Of a DNA stretch of 64,000 nt, positions 17,511-26,797 are shown piece by piece (positions within the stretch are counted from its first letter, which is position 1; each line of letters begins with the position of its first letter). A model generated the notes under the pieces. The model saw nothing but the letters and a program-made list of their open reading frames with translations, ran no database searches and was not told the DNA's origin. The position numbers and the translations under genes are program-made. The stretch comes from Vogesella sp. XCS3. GTDB taxonomy: Bacteria; Pseudomonadota; Gammaproteobacteria; Burkholderiales; Chromobacteriaceae. Location of the stretch: contig NZ_CP085530.1 in assembly GCF_020616155.1 (NCBI RefSeq), positions 2,912,501-2,976,500 of the forward strand, written 5' to 3'.

Positions 17511-18584
17511 ATGTCGAGCAAAATGTCTATACAGCAGTGGTTCCGCCCCGATGTCCTGGCCATGCAGGCCTACCATGTTGCCGATGCAACGGGCTATCTC
17601 AAGCTCGATGCAATGGAAAACCCGTACCGACTCCCTGACGCCTTGCGCGCCGAGCTGGGCCAGACCCTGGCCGAGGTGGCGCTGAACCGCTACCCCGACC
17701 CGCACGGCGATGGCCTGAAAGACCAGCTCAAAGCGGCGTTCGCCATCCCCCCCGCTGCCGATGTGGTGCTGGGCAATGGCTCCGACGAGCTGATCACCCT
17801 GCTGACCCAGGCACTGCCTGCTGACAGCGTGGTGCTGGCGCTGGAGCCTTCCTTCGTGATGTACCGCATGAACGCGCAGCTGTCGCGCATGCGTTACGTG
17901 GGCGTGCCGCTGAACGACGACTTCACCCTGAATCTGGACGCCACCCTAGCTGCCATCGCCACGCACCAGCCGGCGGTGGTATTCGTGTCCTACCCCAACA
18001 ACCCTACTGGCCCGCGCTTTGCCCGCCAGCAGGTAGAAGCCATTCTCGACGCCGCCCCCGGCCTGGTGGTGGTGGACGAGGCCTATCAGGCCTTTGCTGC
18101 CGATACCTTTATGGATCTGGCCGGCCAGCACCCGCAGCTGATCGTGATGCGCACGCTGTCCAAGATCGGCCTGGCCGGCCTGCGCCTGGGTTACGCTGCC
18201 GGCGCGCCGGACGTGATCGCCCAGCTAGACAAGGTGCGCCCGCCGTATAACGTGAACGTGCTGACCCAGGCCGCCGCCAAATTCGCGCTGCGTCATCTGG
18301 ACGTGTTCGACGCCCAGGCGTCCGAGCTGCGCGCCGAGCGCAGCAGGTTGGCCGCAGCGCTGTCGGCATACGCGCAGTGCACGGTGTTCCCGTCCGAGGC
18401 CAACTTTGTCACCGTGCGCGTACCGGACGCCCCGGCGCTGTTTGCTGCGCTGAAAGCCGCCGGCATCCTGGTTAAAAACCTGCACGGTTACCACCCGCTA
18501 TTGCAACACTGCCTGCGCCTGACCGTGGGTAGCCCCGATGAAAACACGGCCGTGCTTGCGGCCATCGATTCCTTTTTTGCCTGA
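17511..18584 (+). CDS. hisC: histidinol-phosphate aminotransferase
   Basis: PLP-dependent transaminase converting imidazole acetol phosphate to histidinol phosphate. Class I/II aminotransferase features: [11 protein letters not shown] near the N terminus, LGNGSDELI for PLP phosphate binding, [20 protein letters not shown], and the PLP lysine in [16 protein letters not shown] (about residue 218). ATG 17511 gives 357 residues; ATG 17523, four codons later, is also possible and neither has a strong ribosome-binding site. An exact 12-mer at 18345-18356 is read as R-L-A-A with an AGG codon, unusual in this GC-rich coding context. Confidence 0.94.
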   Translation: MSSKMSIQQWFRPDVLAMQAYHVADATGYLKLDAMENPYRLPDALRAELGQTLAEVALNRYPDPHGDGLKDQLKAAFAIPPAADVVLGNGSDELITLLTQALPADSVVLALEPSFVMYRMNAQLSRMRYVGVPLNDDFTLNLDATLAAIATHQPAVVFVSYPNNPTGPRFARQQVEAILDAAPGLVVVDEAYQAFAADTFMDLAGQHPQLIVMRTLSKIGLAGLRLGYAAGAPDVIAQLDKVRPPYNVNVLTQAAAKFALRHLDVFDAQASELRAERSRLAAALSAYAQCTVFPSEANFVTVRVPDAPALFAALKAAGILVKNLHGYHPLLQHCLRLTVGSPDENTAVLAAIDSFFA

Positions 18585-18589
18585 AACCC

Positions 18590-19183
18590 ATGCGCACCGC
18601 TACCGTTACCCGCAATACCCTGGAAACCCAGATCACCATCAGCCTGAACCTGGATGGTACCGGCGTAGGCCGCTTTGACACCGGCGTGCCGTTTCTCGAC
18701 CACATGATGGACCAGATCGCCCGCCACGGCCTGATCGACCTGGACGTGCACGCCCGCGGCGACCTGCATATCGACGCCCACCACACCGTGGAAGACATCG
18801 GTATCACGCTGGGCCAGGCTTTTGCCAAAGCCATCGGCGACAAGAAGGGCATCCGCCGCTACGGCCACGCCTACGTGCCGCTGGACGAGGCGCTGTCGCG
18901 CGTGGTGATCGACCTGTCCGGCCGCCCGGGGCTGGAGTACCACATTCCGTTCACCCGCGCCTGTATCGGCAGCTTTGACGTGGACCTGTTCAGCGAATTC
19001 TTCCACGGCTTTGTAAACCACAGCATGGTGACGCTGCACATCGACAACCTGCGTGGCGTGAACAGCCATCACCAGGCCGAAACCGTGTTCAAGGCCTTCG
19101 GCCGTGCGCTGCGCATGGCGGTAGAGGTGGACGAACGCATGGCCGGCCAGACACCGTCCACCAAAGGGACGCTGACCGCATGA
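18590..19183 (+). CDS. hisB: imidazoleglycerol-phosphate dehydratase
   Basis: Mn-dependent dehydratase of histidine synthesis, here the monofunctional 197-residue form without the N-terminal phosphatase found in enterobacteria. Metal-binding motifs are clear: [13 protein letters not shown] (about residues 34-46), [11 protein letters not shown] (about 63-73), and later [10 protein letters not shown] (about 163-172). The gene begins five bases after hisC and overlaps hisH by four bases (ATGA), so translation is coupled. Confidence 0.96.
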   Translation: MRTATVTRNTLETQITISLNLDGTGVGRFDTGVPFLDHMMDQIARHGLIDLDVHARGDLHIDAHHTVEDIGITLGQAFAKAIGDKKGIRRYGHAYVPLDEALSRVVIDLSGRPGLEYHIPFTRACIGSFDVDLFSEFFHGFVNHSMVTLHIDNLRGVNSHHQAETVFKAFGRALRMAVEVDERMAGQTPSTKGTLTA

Positions 19184-19821
19184 AAGTAGCCGTTATCGAT
19201 TACGGCATGGGCAACCTGCACTCGGTGCTCAAGTCCGTCCAGTACGTCAACGACATCGGCGCCGACATCTTCCTGACCTCCGACCCGCAGCGGGTGGTGA
19301 GCGCCGACAAGGTGATCTTTCCCGGCCAGGGCGCCATGCCGGACTGCATGCGCGAGCTCAACGCTTACGGCCTGGCCGATGCCGTGCGCGAAACCACCCG
19401 CACCAAGCCGTTCTTTGGTATCTGCGTGGGCGCCCAGCTGCTGTTTGACCATAGCGAAGAAGGCGATACGCCCGGGCTGGGTATTTTCCCGGGGCAGGTA
19501 AAACGCTTTGCGGCCAACTTGCTGGATGCGCAGGGCGAGCGCCTGAAGGTGCCGCATATGGGCTGGAACCGCGTGTTCCAGCAGCGTGCGCACCCGCTGT
19601 TTGCCGGCATCGAAGACGGCGAACGTTTCTATTTTGTGCACAGTTACCACTTTGCACCGGCCAGCAGCGCCATCACGCTGGCCGAAAGCGAGTATCCCGA
19701 ACGGTTTTCCTGTATTGTCGGTGATGGCAATATATTCGCCACCCAGTTCCACACCGAAAAGAGCCACCGCGCCGGTCTTCAGATGATGAAGAACTTCCTG
19801 GCGTGGGACGGCACTGTTTAA
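19180..19821 (+). CDS. hisH: imidazole glycerol phosphate synthase, glutaminase subunit
   Basis: Class I glutamine amidotransferase that feeds ammonia to HisF. The 213-residue protein shows the nucleophile Cys in [12 protein letters not shown] (about residue 84), the oxyanion segment PGQGAMPDC, and the His-x-Glu pair in [11 protein letters not shown] (about 192-196), completing the triad. It overlaps hisB by four bases and hisA follows after 22 bases. Confidence 0.96.
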   Translation: MKVAVIDYGMGNLHSVLKSVQYVNDIGADIFLTSDPQRVVSADKVIFPGQGAMPDCMRELNAYGLADAVRETTRTKPFFGICVGAQLLFDHSEEGDTPGLGIFPGQVKRFAANLLDAQGERLKVPHMGWNRVFQQRAHPLFAGIEDGERFYFVHSYHFAPASSAITLAESEYPERFSCIVGDGNIFATQFHTEKSHRAGLQMMKNFLAWDGTV

Positions 19822-19843
19822 CTTACCGTAGATCTTCCGCACC

Positions 19844-20587
19844 ATGCTGCTGATACCCGCTATCGACCTCAAGGACGGTCAATGCGTACGCCTGAAACAA
19901 GGCGTAATGAGTGATGCCACCGTATTTTCCGACGACCCAGTGAAAGTTGCGCTGCATTGGCGCGACCAAGGTGCCCGTCGCCTTCATCTGGTGGATCTGA
20001 ACGGTGCCTTTGCTGGCAAACCGAAAAATCTGTCGGTCATCCGCGACATTCTGGCTGCCGTCGGTGACGACATGCCAGTACAACTGGGTGGTGGTATCCG
20101 CGATCTGGACACCATCGAAAAGTACTTCGATCTGGGCCTGAAATACGTGATTATCGGCACCGCAGCGGTGAAAAACCCCGGCTTCCTGCACGATGCGTGC
20201 GATGCCTTCCCTGGCCAGGTGATTGTGGGCCTGGACGCCAAGGACGGCATGGTCGCCATTGATGGCTGGGCCAAAGTTACCGCCCATAACGTGATCGATT
20301 TGGCCAAGCGCTTTGAAGACTACGGCGTGAATTCGGTGATTTACACCGACATCGGCCGCGACGGCATGATGAACGGCGTCAATATCGAAGCCACCGTCAA
20401 GCTGGCGCAGGCGCTGACCGTACCGGTGATCGCCTCCGGCGGCCTCACCGACCTGGAAGACGTACGCAAGCTGTGCGAGGTGGAAGCCGAAGGCATCGAA
20501 GGTGCCATCACCGGCCGTGCCATCTACGAAGGCAGCATCGATTTTGCTGCCGCACAGGACCTGGCCGACGAACTGTCCGAGGCCTAA
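19844..20587 (+). CDS. hisA: ProFAR isomerase
   Basis: TIM-barrel isomerase acting on ProFAR before the HisHF reaction. 247 residues. [16 protein letters not shown] opens the barrel with the catalytic Asp (PAIDLKDG), the first phosphate-binding half is VQLGGGIRD, the second catalytic Asp is in [12 protein letters not shown], and [12 protein letters not shown] forms the second phosphate site. Start at ATG 19844. A hairpin built from two inverted copies of the dispersed repeat follows before hisF. Confidence 0.95.
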   Translation: MLLIPAIDLKDGQCVRLKQGVMSDATVFSDDPVKVALHWRDQGARRLHLVDLNGAFAGKPKNLSVIRDILAAVGDDMPVQLGGGIRDLDTIEKYFDLGLKYVIIGTAAVKNPGFLHDACDAFPGQVIVGLDAKDGMVAIDGWAKVTAHNVIDLAKRFEDYGVNSVIYTDIGRDGMMNGVNIEATVKLAQALTVPVIASGGLTDLEDVRKLCEVEAEGIEGAITGRAIYEGSIDFAAAQDLADELSEA

Positions 20588-20594
20588 CCCCTGC

Positions 20595-20626
20595 GTTGGC
20601 CGCCTGCCACCCGGCATGCGGCCAAC
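20595..20626. terminator. hairpin made of inverted copies of the dispersed repeat, hisA-hisF gap
   Basis: GTTGGCCGC (20595-20603) pairs with GCGGCCAAC (20618-20626). TGCC (20605-20608) pairs with GGCA (20613-20616) inside, leaving a 4-base loop. The right arm is within an exact minus-strand 12-mer (20617-20628), and a T-rich stretch follows. It may act as an attenuating terminator or mRNA-stabilising stem inside the his operon. Confidence 0.6.
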
Positions 20627-20644
20627 CTTCTGTTGTTGTTCATC

Positions 20645-21412
20645 ATGTCTCTAGCCAAACGTATCATCCCCTGCCTCGACGTGACTGCCGGTCGCGTGGT
20701 GAAGGGTGTCAATTTTGTCGGCCTGCGCGACGCCGGTGACCCGGTAGAAATCGCCAAACGTTACAACGAACAAGGCGCCGACGAGCTCACTTTCCTCGAT
20801 ATTACCGCCAGCTCCGACGACCGCGACCTTATCCTGCACGTGATCGAATCCGTCGCCGAGCAGGTGTTCATCCCGCTGACCGTGGGTGGCGGTGTGCGCC
20901 AGGTGGCCGATATCCGCCGCCTGCTGAACGCCGGTGCCGACAAGGTCAGCATCAATACCGCAGCGGTGACCAACCCCGACCTGGTGAAAGAGGCGGCCGA
21001 CAAGTTTGGCAGCCAGTGCATCGTGGTGGCGGTGGACGCCAAGGCGGTGACGCCGGAAAACGACCGCTGGGAAATCTTTACCCACGGCGGGCGCAAACCG
21101 ACCGGCCTGGACGCGGTGGAATGGGCCGCGCGTATGGCCGAATATGGCGCCGGCGAGATTCTGCTCACCAGCATGGACCGTGACGGTACCAAGATCGGCT
21201 TCAACCTGCCGCTGACCCGTGCTGTGTCGGATGCGGTGCCGATTCCGGTGATTGCCTCCGGTGGTGTGGGCAACCTGCAGCATCTGGTGGAAGGCGTGAC
21301 GCTGGGCAAGGCCGATGCGGTACTGGCGGCCAGCATTTTCCACTTTGGCGAATACACGGTGCGCCAGGCCAAAGAAGCCATGCGCGCCGCCGGCATTGAA
21401 GTCCGTCTGTGA
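20645..21412 (+). CDS. hisF: imidazole glycerol phosphate synthase, cyclase subunit
   Basis: TIM-barrel partner of HisH that uses the channelled ammonia to form imidazole glycerol phosphate and AICAR. 255 residues from ATG 20645 ([13 protein letters not shown]), the classic start; an ATG four codons upstream is less likely. Catalytic Asp in [14 protein letters not shown] (residue 11 region), second in [13 protein letters not shown]. Phosphate sites are VGGGVR and IASGGVGNL. The stop codon TGA shares its final A with the next exact 12-mer repeat. Confidence 0.96.
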   Translation: MSLAKRIIPCLDVTAGRVVKGVNFVGLRDAGDPVEIAKRYNEQGADELTFLDITASSDDRDLILHVIESVAEQVFIPLTVGGGVRQVADIRRLLNAGADKVSINTAAVTNPDLVKEAADKFGSQCIVVAVDAKAVTPENDRWEIFTHGGRKPTGLDAVEWAARMAEYGAGEILLTSMDRDGTKIGFNLPLTRAVSDAVPIPVIASGGVGNLQHLVEGVTLGKADAVLAASIFHFGEYTVRQAKEAMRAAGIEVRL

Positions 21413-21423
21413 GGTTGGCCGCA
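21412..21423 (+). repeat. dispersed 12-mer bridging the hisF stop and hisI start
   Basis: Exact AGGTTGGCCGCA. Its first base is the last base of the hisF stop and its last base is the A of the hisI ATG. Together with the preceding G it also supplies the GAGG ribosome-binding sequence of hisI. Confidence 0.85.
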
Positions 21424-21818
21424 TGACTACGCTGAATTGGCTGGATGAAGTGAAGTGGGACGACAAGGGCCTGGTGGTCGCCATTGCCCAGGATGCGCAC
21501 ACTGGCCGCGTACTGATGGTGGCCTATATGAACCGCGAGTCGCTGCAACTGACTGCCGAAACCGGTATCGCCCATTACTGGACGCGCTCGCGCCAGAAAC
21601 TGTGGAAAAAGGGCGAGGAGTCCGGCCACACACAGGCGGTGAAAGAGCTGCGGCTGGATTGCGACGGTGACGTCATCACCATGCAGATTGAACAAGCAGG
21701 CGGCATCGCCTGTCATACCGGGCGCGAGAGCTGCTTCTTCCGCGTCTGGCGCGATGGCCAGTGGGTGGTGACCGATGAGGTGCTGAAAGACCCGCACGCC
21801 ATCTACCATCAGCACTAA
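21423..21818 (+). CDS. hisI: phosphoribosyl-AMP cyclohydrolase
   Basis: Zn/Mg-dependent enzyme opening the purine ring of PR-AMP. 131 residues, the stand-alone form not fused to HisE. The start [18 protein letters not shown] is family-like and follows hisF by 10 bases. Conserved elements: [38 protein letters not shown] with metal-binding Asp/Cys, and [11 protein letters not shown] with the Zn-ligand cysteines. Confidence 0.95.
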   Translation: MTTLNWLDEVKWDDKGLVVAIAQDAHTGRVLMVAYMNRESLQLTAETGIAHYWTRSRQKLWKKGEESGHTQAVKELRLDCDGDVITMQIEQAGGIACHTGRESCFFRVWRDGQWVVTDEVLKDPHAIYHQH

Positions 21819-21916
21819 ATCTGATCTGCTGCAGGGTTTACCCCACTACGACCTGTTACAAGGATGTCACATTATCGACATATACTGGCACCGCGCCGGT
21901 AGCCGGGAGACGCAAG

Positions 21917-22243
21917 ATGAACGCGACAGAAATTTTCAAGAATATCGGTGATACGCTGGAGGCCCGCAAGGAAGCCAGCCCGTCTTCTTCCTATGTAGCG
22001 TCGCTGCTGCACAAGGGCGAAGACGCCATCCTGAAAAAGGTGGCGGAAGAGGCGGCCGAGGTACTGATGGCCTCCAAAGACAAGGACCGCCTGCACTTGG
22101 TGCGCGAGGTGGCTGACCTGTGGTTCCATTCCATGGTGCTGCTGGCCCATCACGGCCTGCGCGCCGAAGATGTGGTGATGGAGCTCAAGCGCCGCGAAGG
22201 TATTTCCGGCATTGATGAAAAAGCGTCGCGCACGCAAGGCTGA
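21917..22243 (+). CDS. hisE: phosphoribosyl-ATP pyrophosphatase
   Basis: MazG-type pyrophosphohydrolase for the second histidine step, 108 residues. Metal-binding helices are visible in KKVAEEAAEVLMASKDKDR (about residues 38-56) and EVADLWFHSMVLL (about 61-73). It lies 98 bases after hisI, the largest gap in the his run. A TATACT at 21881-21886 with TTACAA at 21856 (19-base spacer, suboptimal) may provide a secondary promoter. GGGAGACGCAAG precedes the ATG. Confidence 0.94.
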   Translation: MNATEIFKNIGDTLEARKEASPSSSYVASLLHKGEDAILKKVAEEAAEVLMASKDKDRLHLVREVADLWFHSMVLLAHHGLRAEDVVMELKRREGISGIDEKASRTQG

Positions 22244-22257
22244 ACGGAACCCGAGAC

Positions 22258-22578
22258 ATGAGTGACTGTATTTTCTGCAAAATCGCCAAAGGCGAGATCC
22301 CGGCGAAGAAAGCTTACGAAGACGACGACGTGGTGGTGTTTCACGACATCAACCCCAAGGCGGACGTGCACTTGTTGCTGATCCCCAAACTGCATGTAGA
22401 ATCGCTGGCGCAGTGCGATATCCGCCATCAGCAGATACTGGGCAAGCTGCTGCTGCTGGCGCCGGTACTGGCGGCCGAGCACGGCTTGGCAGAAGGTTTC
22501 AAGACGGCCATCAACACCGGTGTTGGTGGTGGCCAGGAAGTTTTCCACCTGCACGTACACGTGTACGGCAATCGATAA
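22258..22578 (+). CDS. hinT: HIT-family nucleotide hydrolase (HinT type)
   Basis: Purine nucleoside phosphoramidase of the histidine triad family, 106 residues. The start DCIFCKIAKGEIPAKKAYEDDD is typical of HinT. The active-site triad H-x-H-x-H-x-x is seen as HLHVHVY near the C terminus (about residues 97-103). The gene begins 14 bases after hisE and leads into the tat genes, a frequent betaproteobacterial arrangement. Confidence 0.94.
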   Translation: MSDCIFCKIAKGEIPAKKAYEDDDVVVFHDINPKADVHLLLIPKLHVESLAQCDIRHQQILGKLLLLAPVLAAEHGLAEGFKTAINTGVGGGQEVFHLHVHVYGNR

Positions 22579-22619
22579 ATCCGGGTAAGCATACCCGACC
22601 TGTTTAGAGGTAAGTGTCC

Positions 22620-22814
22620 ATGGGTTCCTTTAGCATCTGGCATTGGCTGATCGTTCTGCTGGTAGTGGTTCTGGTATTCGGTACCAAGAAGCTGCGTAAT
22701 GTTGGCGAAGATCTGGGCGGTGCGGTGAAGGGTTTCAAGGAAGGCATGAAGGGTGAGGCTGAGAAAGATCACGCGACGGGTCGCGTGATCGATGCCGACC
22801 AAGACAAGAAATAA
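22620..22814 (+). CDS. tatA: Sec-independent translocase protein TatA
   Basis: Small pore-forming subunit of the twin-arginine translocase, 64 residues. One N-terminal transmembrane helix ([16 protein letters not shown]) is followed by the [21 protein letters not shown] hinge and amphipathic helix, which is diagnostic for TatA. Preceded by AGAGGTAAG. A GTG two codons upstream (22614) is possible but ATG 22620 matches the family. Confidence 0.95.
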   Translation: MGSFSIWHWLIVLLVVVLVFGTKKLRNVGEDLGGAVKGFKEGMKGEAEKDHATGRVIDADQDKK

Positions 22815-22828
22815 GCGCAGGCCATACT

Positions 22829-23335
22829 GTGTTTGAAATCAGTTTTGGTGAACTGCTGGTGATCGGTGCTGTCGCGCTGATCGTGCTGGGCCCGGAGCGC
22901 TTGCCGACGGTGGCGCGAACCATTGGCGCGCTGGTTGGCCGTGCGCAGCGCTTTGTTGCTAGCGTGAAATCCGATATCCACCAGCAAAGCCAGATGGCCG
23001 GGCTGCAGGAGCTCAAGCAGGATGTGCAGGACGCGGCCAACGCTTTCCGTGATCAGGTTCAGCGCGAGGTGGATGAGACGCGTCAGGTAGCGCACGATAT
23101 TGCTTATTCTGTCGAACCGGCACGCGTAGCAGTGCAAGAGTCTGCCAGCGAGCTGGCACGGATTGCCCATGAGGCAAACCAGCCATCCGAAAGTATTGCA
23201 CCGGAAGACATGTTGGCCGCTGCCGGTGTGGTGGCCGAGCCACCGGCCGGGGCAGATGAAGGTCAGCTCGACCTGTTTGCCACGCCGGCCACGAAGACCG
23301 CTTCCGACCAATCCGTAGCCGAGCCCCGTTCTTAA
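22829..23335 (+). CDS. tatB: Sec-independent translocase protein TatB
   Basis: Substrate-receptor subunit partnering TatC, 168 residues, starting at GTG 22829. The N-terminal helix and hinge FEISFGELLVIGAVALIVLGPERLPTVART, including the conserved Glu and the LGPERLP hinge, identify it as TatB rather than TatA. A long amphipathic region follows, then an acidic, Ala-rich C-terminal tail. It lies 14 bases after tatA. Confidence 0.95.
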   Translation: MFEISFGELLVIGAVALIVLGPERLPTVARTIGALVGRAQRFVASVKSDIHQQSQMAGLQELKQDVQDAANAFRDQVQREVDETRQVAHDIAYSVEPARVAVQESASELARIAHEANQPSESIAPEDMLAAAGVVAEPPAGADEGQLDLFATPATKTASDQSVAEPRS

Positions 23336-23338
23336 TAC

Positions 23339-24070
23339 ATGGATCAACAACCTTTACTGGCGCACCTGGTCGAGCTGCGCAACCGGCTGGTGCGTATTGC
23401 CGTCGTACTGCTGGTGGCCTTGCTGGCCATGGTGCCGTGGGCGGGTGATGTCTATCACCTGTTTGCCAAGCCCCTGCTGGATGTGCTGCCGCAAAACAGC
23501 AGCATGATCGCCACCGAAGTGACCGCACCGTTCTTTGTGCCGCTGAAAGTCACCATGCTGGTCGCGTTTGTGGCTACCCTGCCGCATACCCTGTACCAGA
23601 TATGGGCATTCATTGCGCCCGGCTTGTACAACCACGAGAAAAAGCTGATTGTTCCGCTGATTGTCAGCAGCGTGCTGCTGTTCATGATCGGCATGGCCTT
23701 TGCCTATTTTGCCGTTTTCCCGGTGGTATTCGGTTTCATGAGTGCGCATACGCCGGAAGGGGTAGCGATGATGACCGATATCGACAAATACCTGTCGTTT
23801 GCACTGGGGATGTTTGTGGCATTCGGTATCACGTTTGAAGTCCCCGTGATCGTGGTGGTACTCAACCGTATGGGCATCGTTACCCTCAAGCAGCTGCGTG
23901 AAGGGCGCTCGTATGTCATCGTCGGAGCGTTTGTGGTGGCTGCCGTGGTAACGCCACCTGACGTGTTATCCCAGGTGATGATGGCTGTGCCGTTGTGGTT
24001 GCTGTACGAAGTAGGCATCGTGATGTCGATGCTGGTAAACAAGGAAAAACCGGATGTGGCGCATGGCTAA
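23339..24070 (+). CDS. tatC: Sec-independent translocase protein TatC
   Basis: Six-helix core of the Tat translocase that binds the twin-arginine signal, 243 residues. The N-terminal cytoplasmic motif LLAHLVELRNRLVRI and the FFVPLKVTMLVAFVATLPHTLYQIWAFIAPGLY region with conserved F, E-type contacts and P are typical; six hydrophobic segments can be traced. Start ATG 23339, three bases after the tatB stop. Its end overlaps the next gene. Confidence 0.95.
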   Translation: MDQQPLLAHLVELRNRLVRIAVVLLVALLAMVPWAGDVYHLFAKPLLDVLPQNSSMIATEVTAPFFVPLKVTMLVAFVATLPHTLYQIWAFIAPGLYNHEKKLIVPLIVSSVLLFMIGMAFAYFAVFPVVFGFMSAHTPEGVAMMTDIDKYLSFALGMFVAFGITFEVPVIVVVLNRMGIVTLKQLREGRSYVIVGAFVVAAVVTPPDVLSQVMMAVPLWLLYEVGIVMSMLVNKEKPDVAHG

Positions 24071-24425
24071 CCCCAAACCGTTTCATTGGGGTGCGGTATT
24101 CAGCCTGCTGGCCCTGATTATGTTGAACCTGGCGTGGGAACTGTGGCTGGCGCCGCTGCGCCCGGGTGGCTCGTGGCTGGTGCTGAAATCTGTATTGCTG
24201 CTGCTGCCCTTGATGGGTGTTTTGAAAGAGCGGGTGTATACCTACCAGTGGTCTAGCATGTTTATCCTGGCGTTTTTTGCCGAGGGTGTCATGCGTGCCT
24301 GGGGGGATAGTGGTTTGTCACAGCAGCTGGCCATGATAGAGGTCTGGCTCACCGTGCTGTTTTTCACCAGTGTGGTGTTGTATGTAAGAGCCAAACGGCT
24401 ACAACTGTCATCCTCAGGTAGGTAA
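24054..24425 (+). CDS. DUF2069-like inner-membrane protein
   Basis: A 123-residue protein with four hydrophobic segments: FSLLALIMLNLAWELWLAP, LVLKSVLLLLPLMGVL, MFILAFFAEGVM and WLTVLFFTSVVLYV. Its size and spacing match the DUF2069 family (recognised from memory), of unknown function. It overlaps tatC by 17 bases; AAGGA at 24041-24045 favours ATG 24054, while ATG 24063 is the alternative. A terminator follows, making it the last gene of the his-hinT-tat run. Confidence 0.75.
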   Translation: MWRMANPKPFHWGAVFSLLALIMLNLAWELWLAPLRPGGSWLVLKSVLLLLPLMGVLKERVYTYQWSSMFILAFFAEGVMRAWGDSGLSQQLAMIEVWLTVLFFTSVVLYVRAKRLQLSSSGR

Positions 24426-24438
24426 TCTTCGTTATGCT

Positions 24439-24467
24439 AAGCCAGCGCAATGCTGGCTTTTCTTTTT
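24439..24467 (+). terminator. intrinsic terminator ending the his-tat run
   Basis: AAGCCAGC (24439-24446), loop GCAAT, GCTGGCTT (24452-24459), then TTCTTTTT. Confidence 0.9.
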
Positions 24468-24628
24468 CCGGATAGCAATTTCTATAATTGGCAATAGGTT
24501 GTTAAAGATCAATCAAATGATGCTTGCAGGTTTGGCATGCCTTGTTGATAATGTATCCGATATAAAAAAAGTGCCGCACAGCGAGCTGCCGAATAACGAA
24601 AAGCAAGGCCACACCTTGAAAAGAGCGT

Positions 24629-26797
24629 ATGGATAAGCCTGAAACTAGCCCCACTACCGCAGGAATTACCCTGCGTGCCACGCATCTCGACCCCCTGCTG
24701 GATTGTCTGTTCGAGCTGACTCGCCTACATGGTGTCACTACCACGCGAGACTCGCTGATCGCCGGTATTCCCATGGAAGACCAGCGTCTGAGCCCTTCCA
24801 TGTTTTCGCGCGCGGCCCGTCGCGCAGGCTTGGCCTCGCGGGTATTGCGCCGTCCGCTGAATCAGCTACCCGCCGTGTTGCTGCCCGCGGTACTGATTCT
24901 GAAAAACGATCAAGCCTGCCTGCTTCGGGAGGTGGGGAGTGATGGTAGCTTCCACATCAGCCCCGGCGAGCTGCCAGAGTCGATCCAGGTGATGACGCTG
25001 GAAGAGTTGCAGGCCATCTATACCGGCCTGGCTATCGTGGTGAAGCCGCGTTTCCGTTTTGAAAAGCGTGTGCCGGAGTTGCAAAAGGCGCGCAGCGAAC
25101 ACTGGTTCTGGCATGCCGTTTTGCAAGGCCGCCCGCTCTATCGCGATGCGCTGATTGCCGCCTTCTTTGTGAACTTCTTTGCACTGGCTTTCCCGCTGTT
25201 TTCCATGAATGTGTACGACCGTGTGGTACCCAATATGGCGTTTGATACGCTGTGGGTACTGGCTGCTGGCGTCGTGCTCATGCTGGTGTTCGACTTTGTG
25301 CTGAAGCTAACGCGTGGCTATCTGATCGATCTGGCGAGCAAACGGGTAGATGTGATGCTGTCGGCGCTGATCATGGAGCGCGTGCTGGGCATCCGTATGG
25401 AAGCGCGCCCGGCTTCGGTAGGGGCATTTGCGGCCAACCTTCGTGCCTTTGAGTCGCTGCGCGATTTTATTGCATCGGCCACGATTACTACTTTGGTCGA
25501 CGTACCTTTCGCGCTGCTATTCCTGTTTGTGATGCTGTGGATTTCCCCGTGGATGGTGATTCCGCCGGTAGTGGCCATCGTGCTCATGCTGTTGCTTGCC
25601 TACATTGTGCAAGCCAAGATGCACGAGCTGTCTGAAAGTACTTTCCGCGCCTCCGCTCAGCGTAACGCGCATCTGGTGGAAAGTCTGGTAGGCTTGGAGA
25701 CCGTCAAGACGCTGAGTGCCGAAGGCGAGCTGCAAGGCCGCTGGGAAAAGGCCACACTCTTCCTGGCCCAGATCGGTAGCCGCCTCAAGTTTTTGTCTGC
25801 AGTGACCATGAACCTGGCGGCATTTATACAGCAGCTGATGTCTGTCGCCATCCTGGTGGTGGGCGTTTACCTGATCAAGGAAGGCCAGACTTCTGTCGGC
25901 GGCCTGATCGCCTGCTCCATGCTGGCTGGCCGGGCCATTGCCCCGCTGGGCGCGGTAACCGGCTTGATGTCTCAGTACAACAATGCGAAATCGTCTTTGA
26001 CATCGCTAGAAGGCATGATGAAACAACCGGTGGAACGTGAGCACGAAAGCACGTTTTTTCACCGCACACACTTCAATGGCGATATCGAATTCAATAGTGT
26101 GGACTTTACTTACCCCAATAGCCCGCTCGGCGCTTTGCATAATGTGACGTTCCGTATCAAGGCGGGGGAGCGGGTTGCCATTCTTGGCCGGGTCGGCTCG
26201 GGCAAGTCCACTATCCAGAAGCTGGTTATGGGGCTTTATCAGCCGCAACAGGGCGCGGTACGTATCGATGGTGTCAATGTGCAGCAGGTAGACCCGGCCG
26301 AGCTGCGCCGCCACGTCGGTTATGTCTCGCAAGACCCGGTGCTGTTCTATGGCACCTTGCGCCAGAACATCAGCATGGGCCAGCCGCATGTGCACGACGC
26401 CACCATTGCGGCCGCAGCCGAGCTGGCCGGCTTGACCGAGTTTATCAACGCGCACCCCGATGGCTTTGATATGGTTATCGGCGAACGCGGCGAGTCATTA
26501 TCTGGCGGGCAGCGCAAAGCGATTACCATTGCACGCGCGCTATTGAACGCGCCGCCGATATTGCTGCTGGATGAGCCCACCAGCAATATGGACCACAGTA
26601 CCGAAGCTGCCATGAAGCGCACGTTCGAGAAAATTGTGGCTGGCAAGACCCTGATTCTGGTAACGCACCATACTGCGCTGCTGGATCTGGTAGACCGGAT
26701 TATCGTGATTGATCAAGGCCGTATTCTGGCCGATGGCCCCAAGCAAGAAGTGGTGCTGGCCCTGCAGCAGGGTAAAGTGGGGAGGGCGCAAGCATGA
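24629..26797 (+). CDS. type I secretion ABC transporter (LapB type)
   Basis: Inner-membrane ATPase/permease energising one-step export of RTX adhesins, 722 residues. Residues about 18-140 form a C39-like domain without an evident catalytic Cys/His pair, as in LapB/HlyB where it only binds substrate. Residues about 165-430 are the six-helix membrane domain. The ATPase domain has Walker A GRVGSGKST (near 520), the signature LSGGQ (near 624) and Walker B ILLLDEPTS (near 645), then the H-loop THH. The gene overlaps the membrane-fusion gene by four bases (ATGA). Position upstream of two RTX adhesins identifies the likely cargo. A candidate -10 TATAAT lies at 24483-24488. The outer-membrane TolC-like partner is not in view. 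Confidence 0.93.
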   Translation: MDKPETSPTTAGITLRATHLDPLLDCLFELTRLHGVTTTRDSLIAGIPMEDQRLSPSMFSRAARRAGLASRVLRRPLNQLPAVLLPAVLILKNDQACLLREVGSDGSFHISPGELPESIQVMTLEELQAIYTGLAIVVKPRFRFEKRVPELQKARSEHWFWHAVLQGRPLYRDALIAAFFVNFFALAFPLFSMNVYDRVVPNMAFDTLWVLAAGVVLMLVFDFVLKLTRGYLIDLASKRVDVMLSALIMERVLGIRMEARPASVGAFAANLRAFESLRDFIASATITTLVDVPFALLFLFVMLWISPWMVIPPVVAIVLMLLLAYIVQAKMHELSESTFRASAQRNAHLVESLVGLETVKTLSAEGELQGRWEKATLFLAQIGSRLKFLSAVTMNLAAFIQQLMSVAILVVGVYLIKEGQTSVGGLIACSMLAGRAIAPLGAVTGLMSQYNNAKSSLTSLEGMMKQPVEREHESTFFHRTHFNGDIEFNSVDFTYPNSPLGALHNVTFRIKAGERVAILGRVGSGKSTIQKLVMGLYQPQQGAVRIDGVNVQQVDPAELRRHVGYVSQDPVLFYGTLRQNISMGQPHVHDATIAAAAELAGLTEFINAHPDGFDMVIGERGESLSGGQRKAITIARALLNAPPILLLDEPTSNMDHSTEAAMKRTFEKIVAGKTLILVTHHTALLDLVDRIIVIDQGRILADGPKQEVVLALQQGKVGRAQA

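Noticed and set aside
20341-24070. Possible link between the TatD-family gene at 63 kb and tatABC.
   Set aside because: They are 39 kb apart, and TatD proteins are nucleases not required for Tat export.
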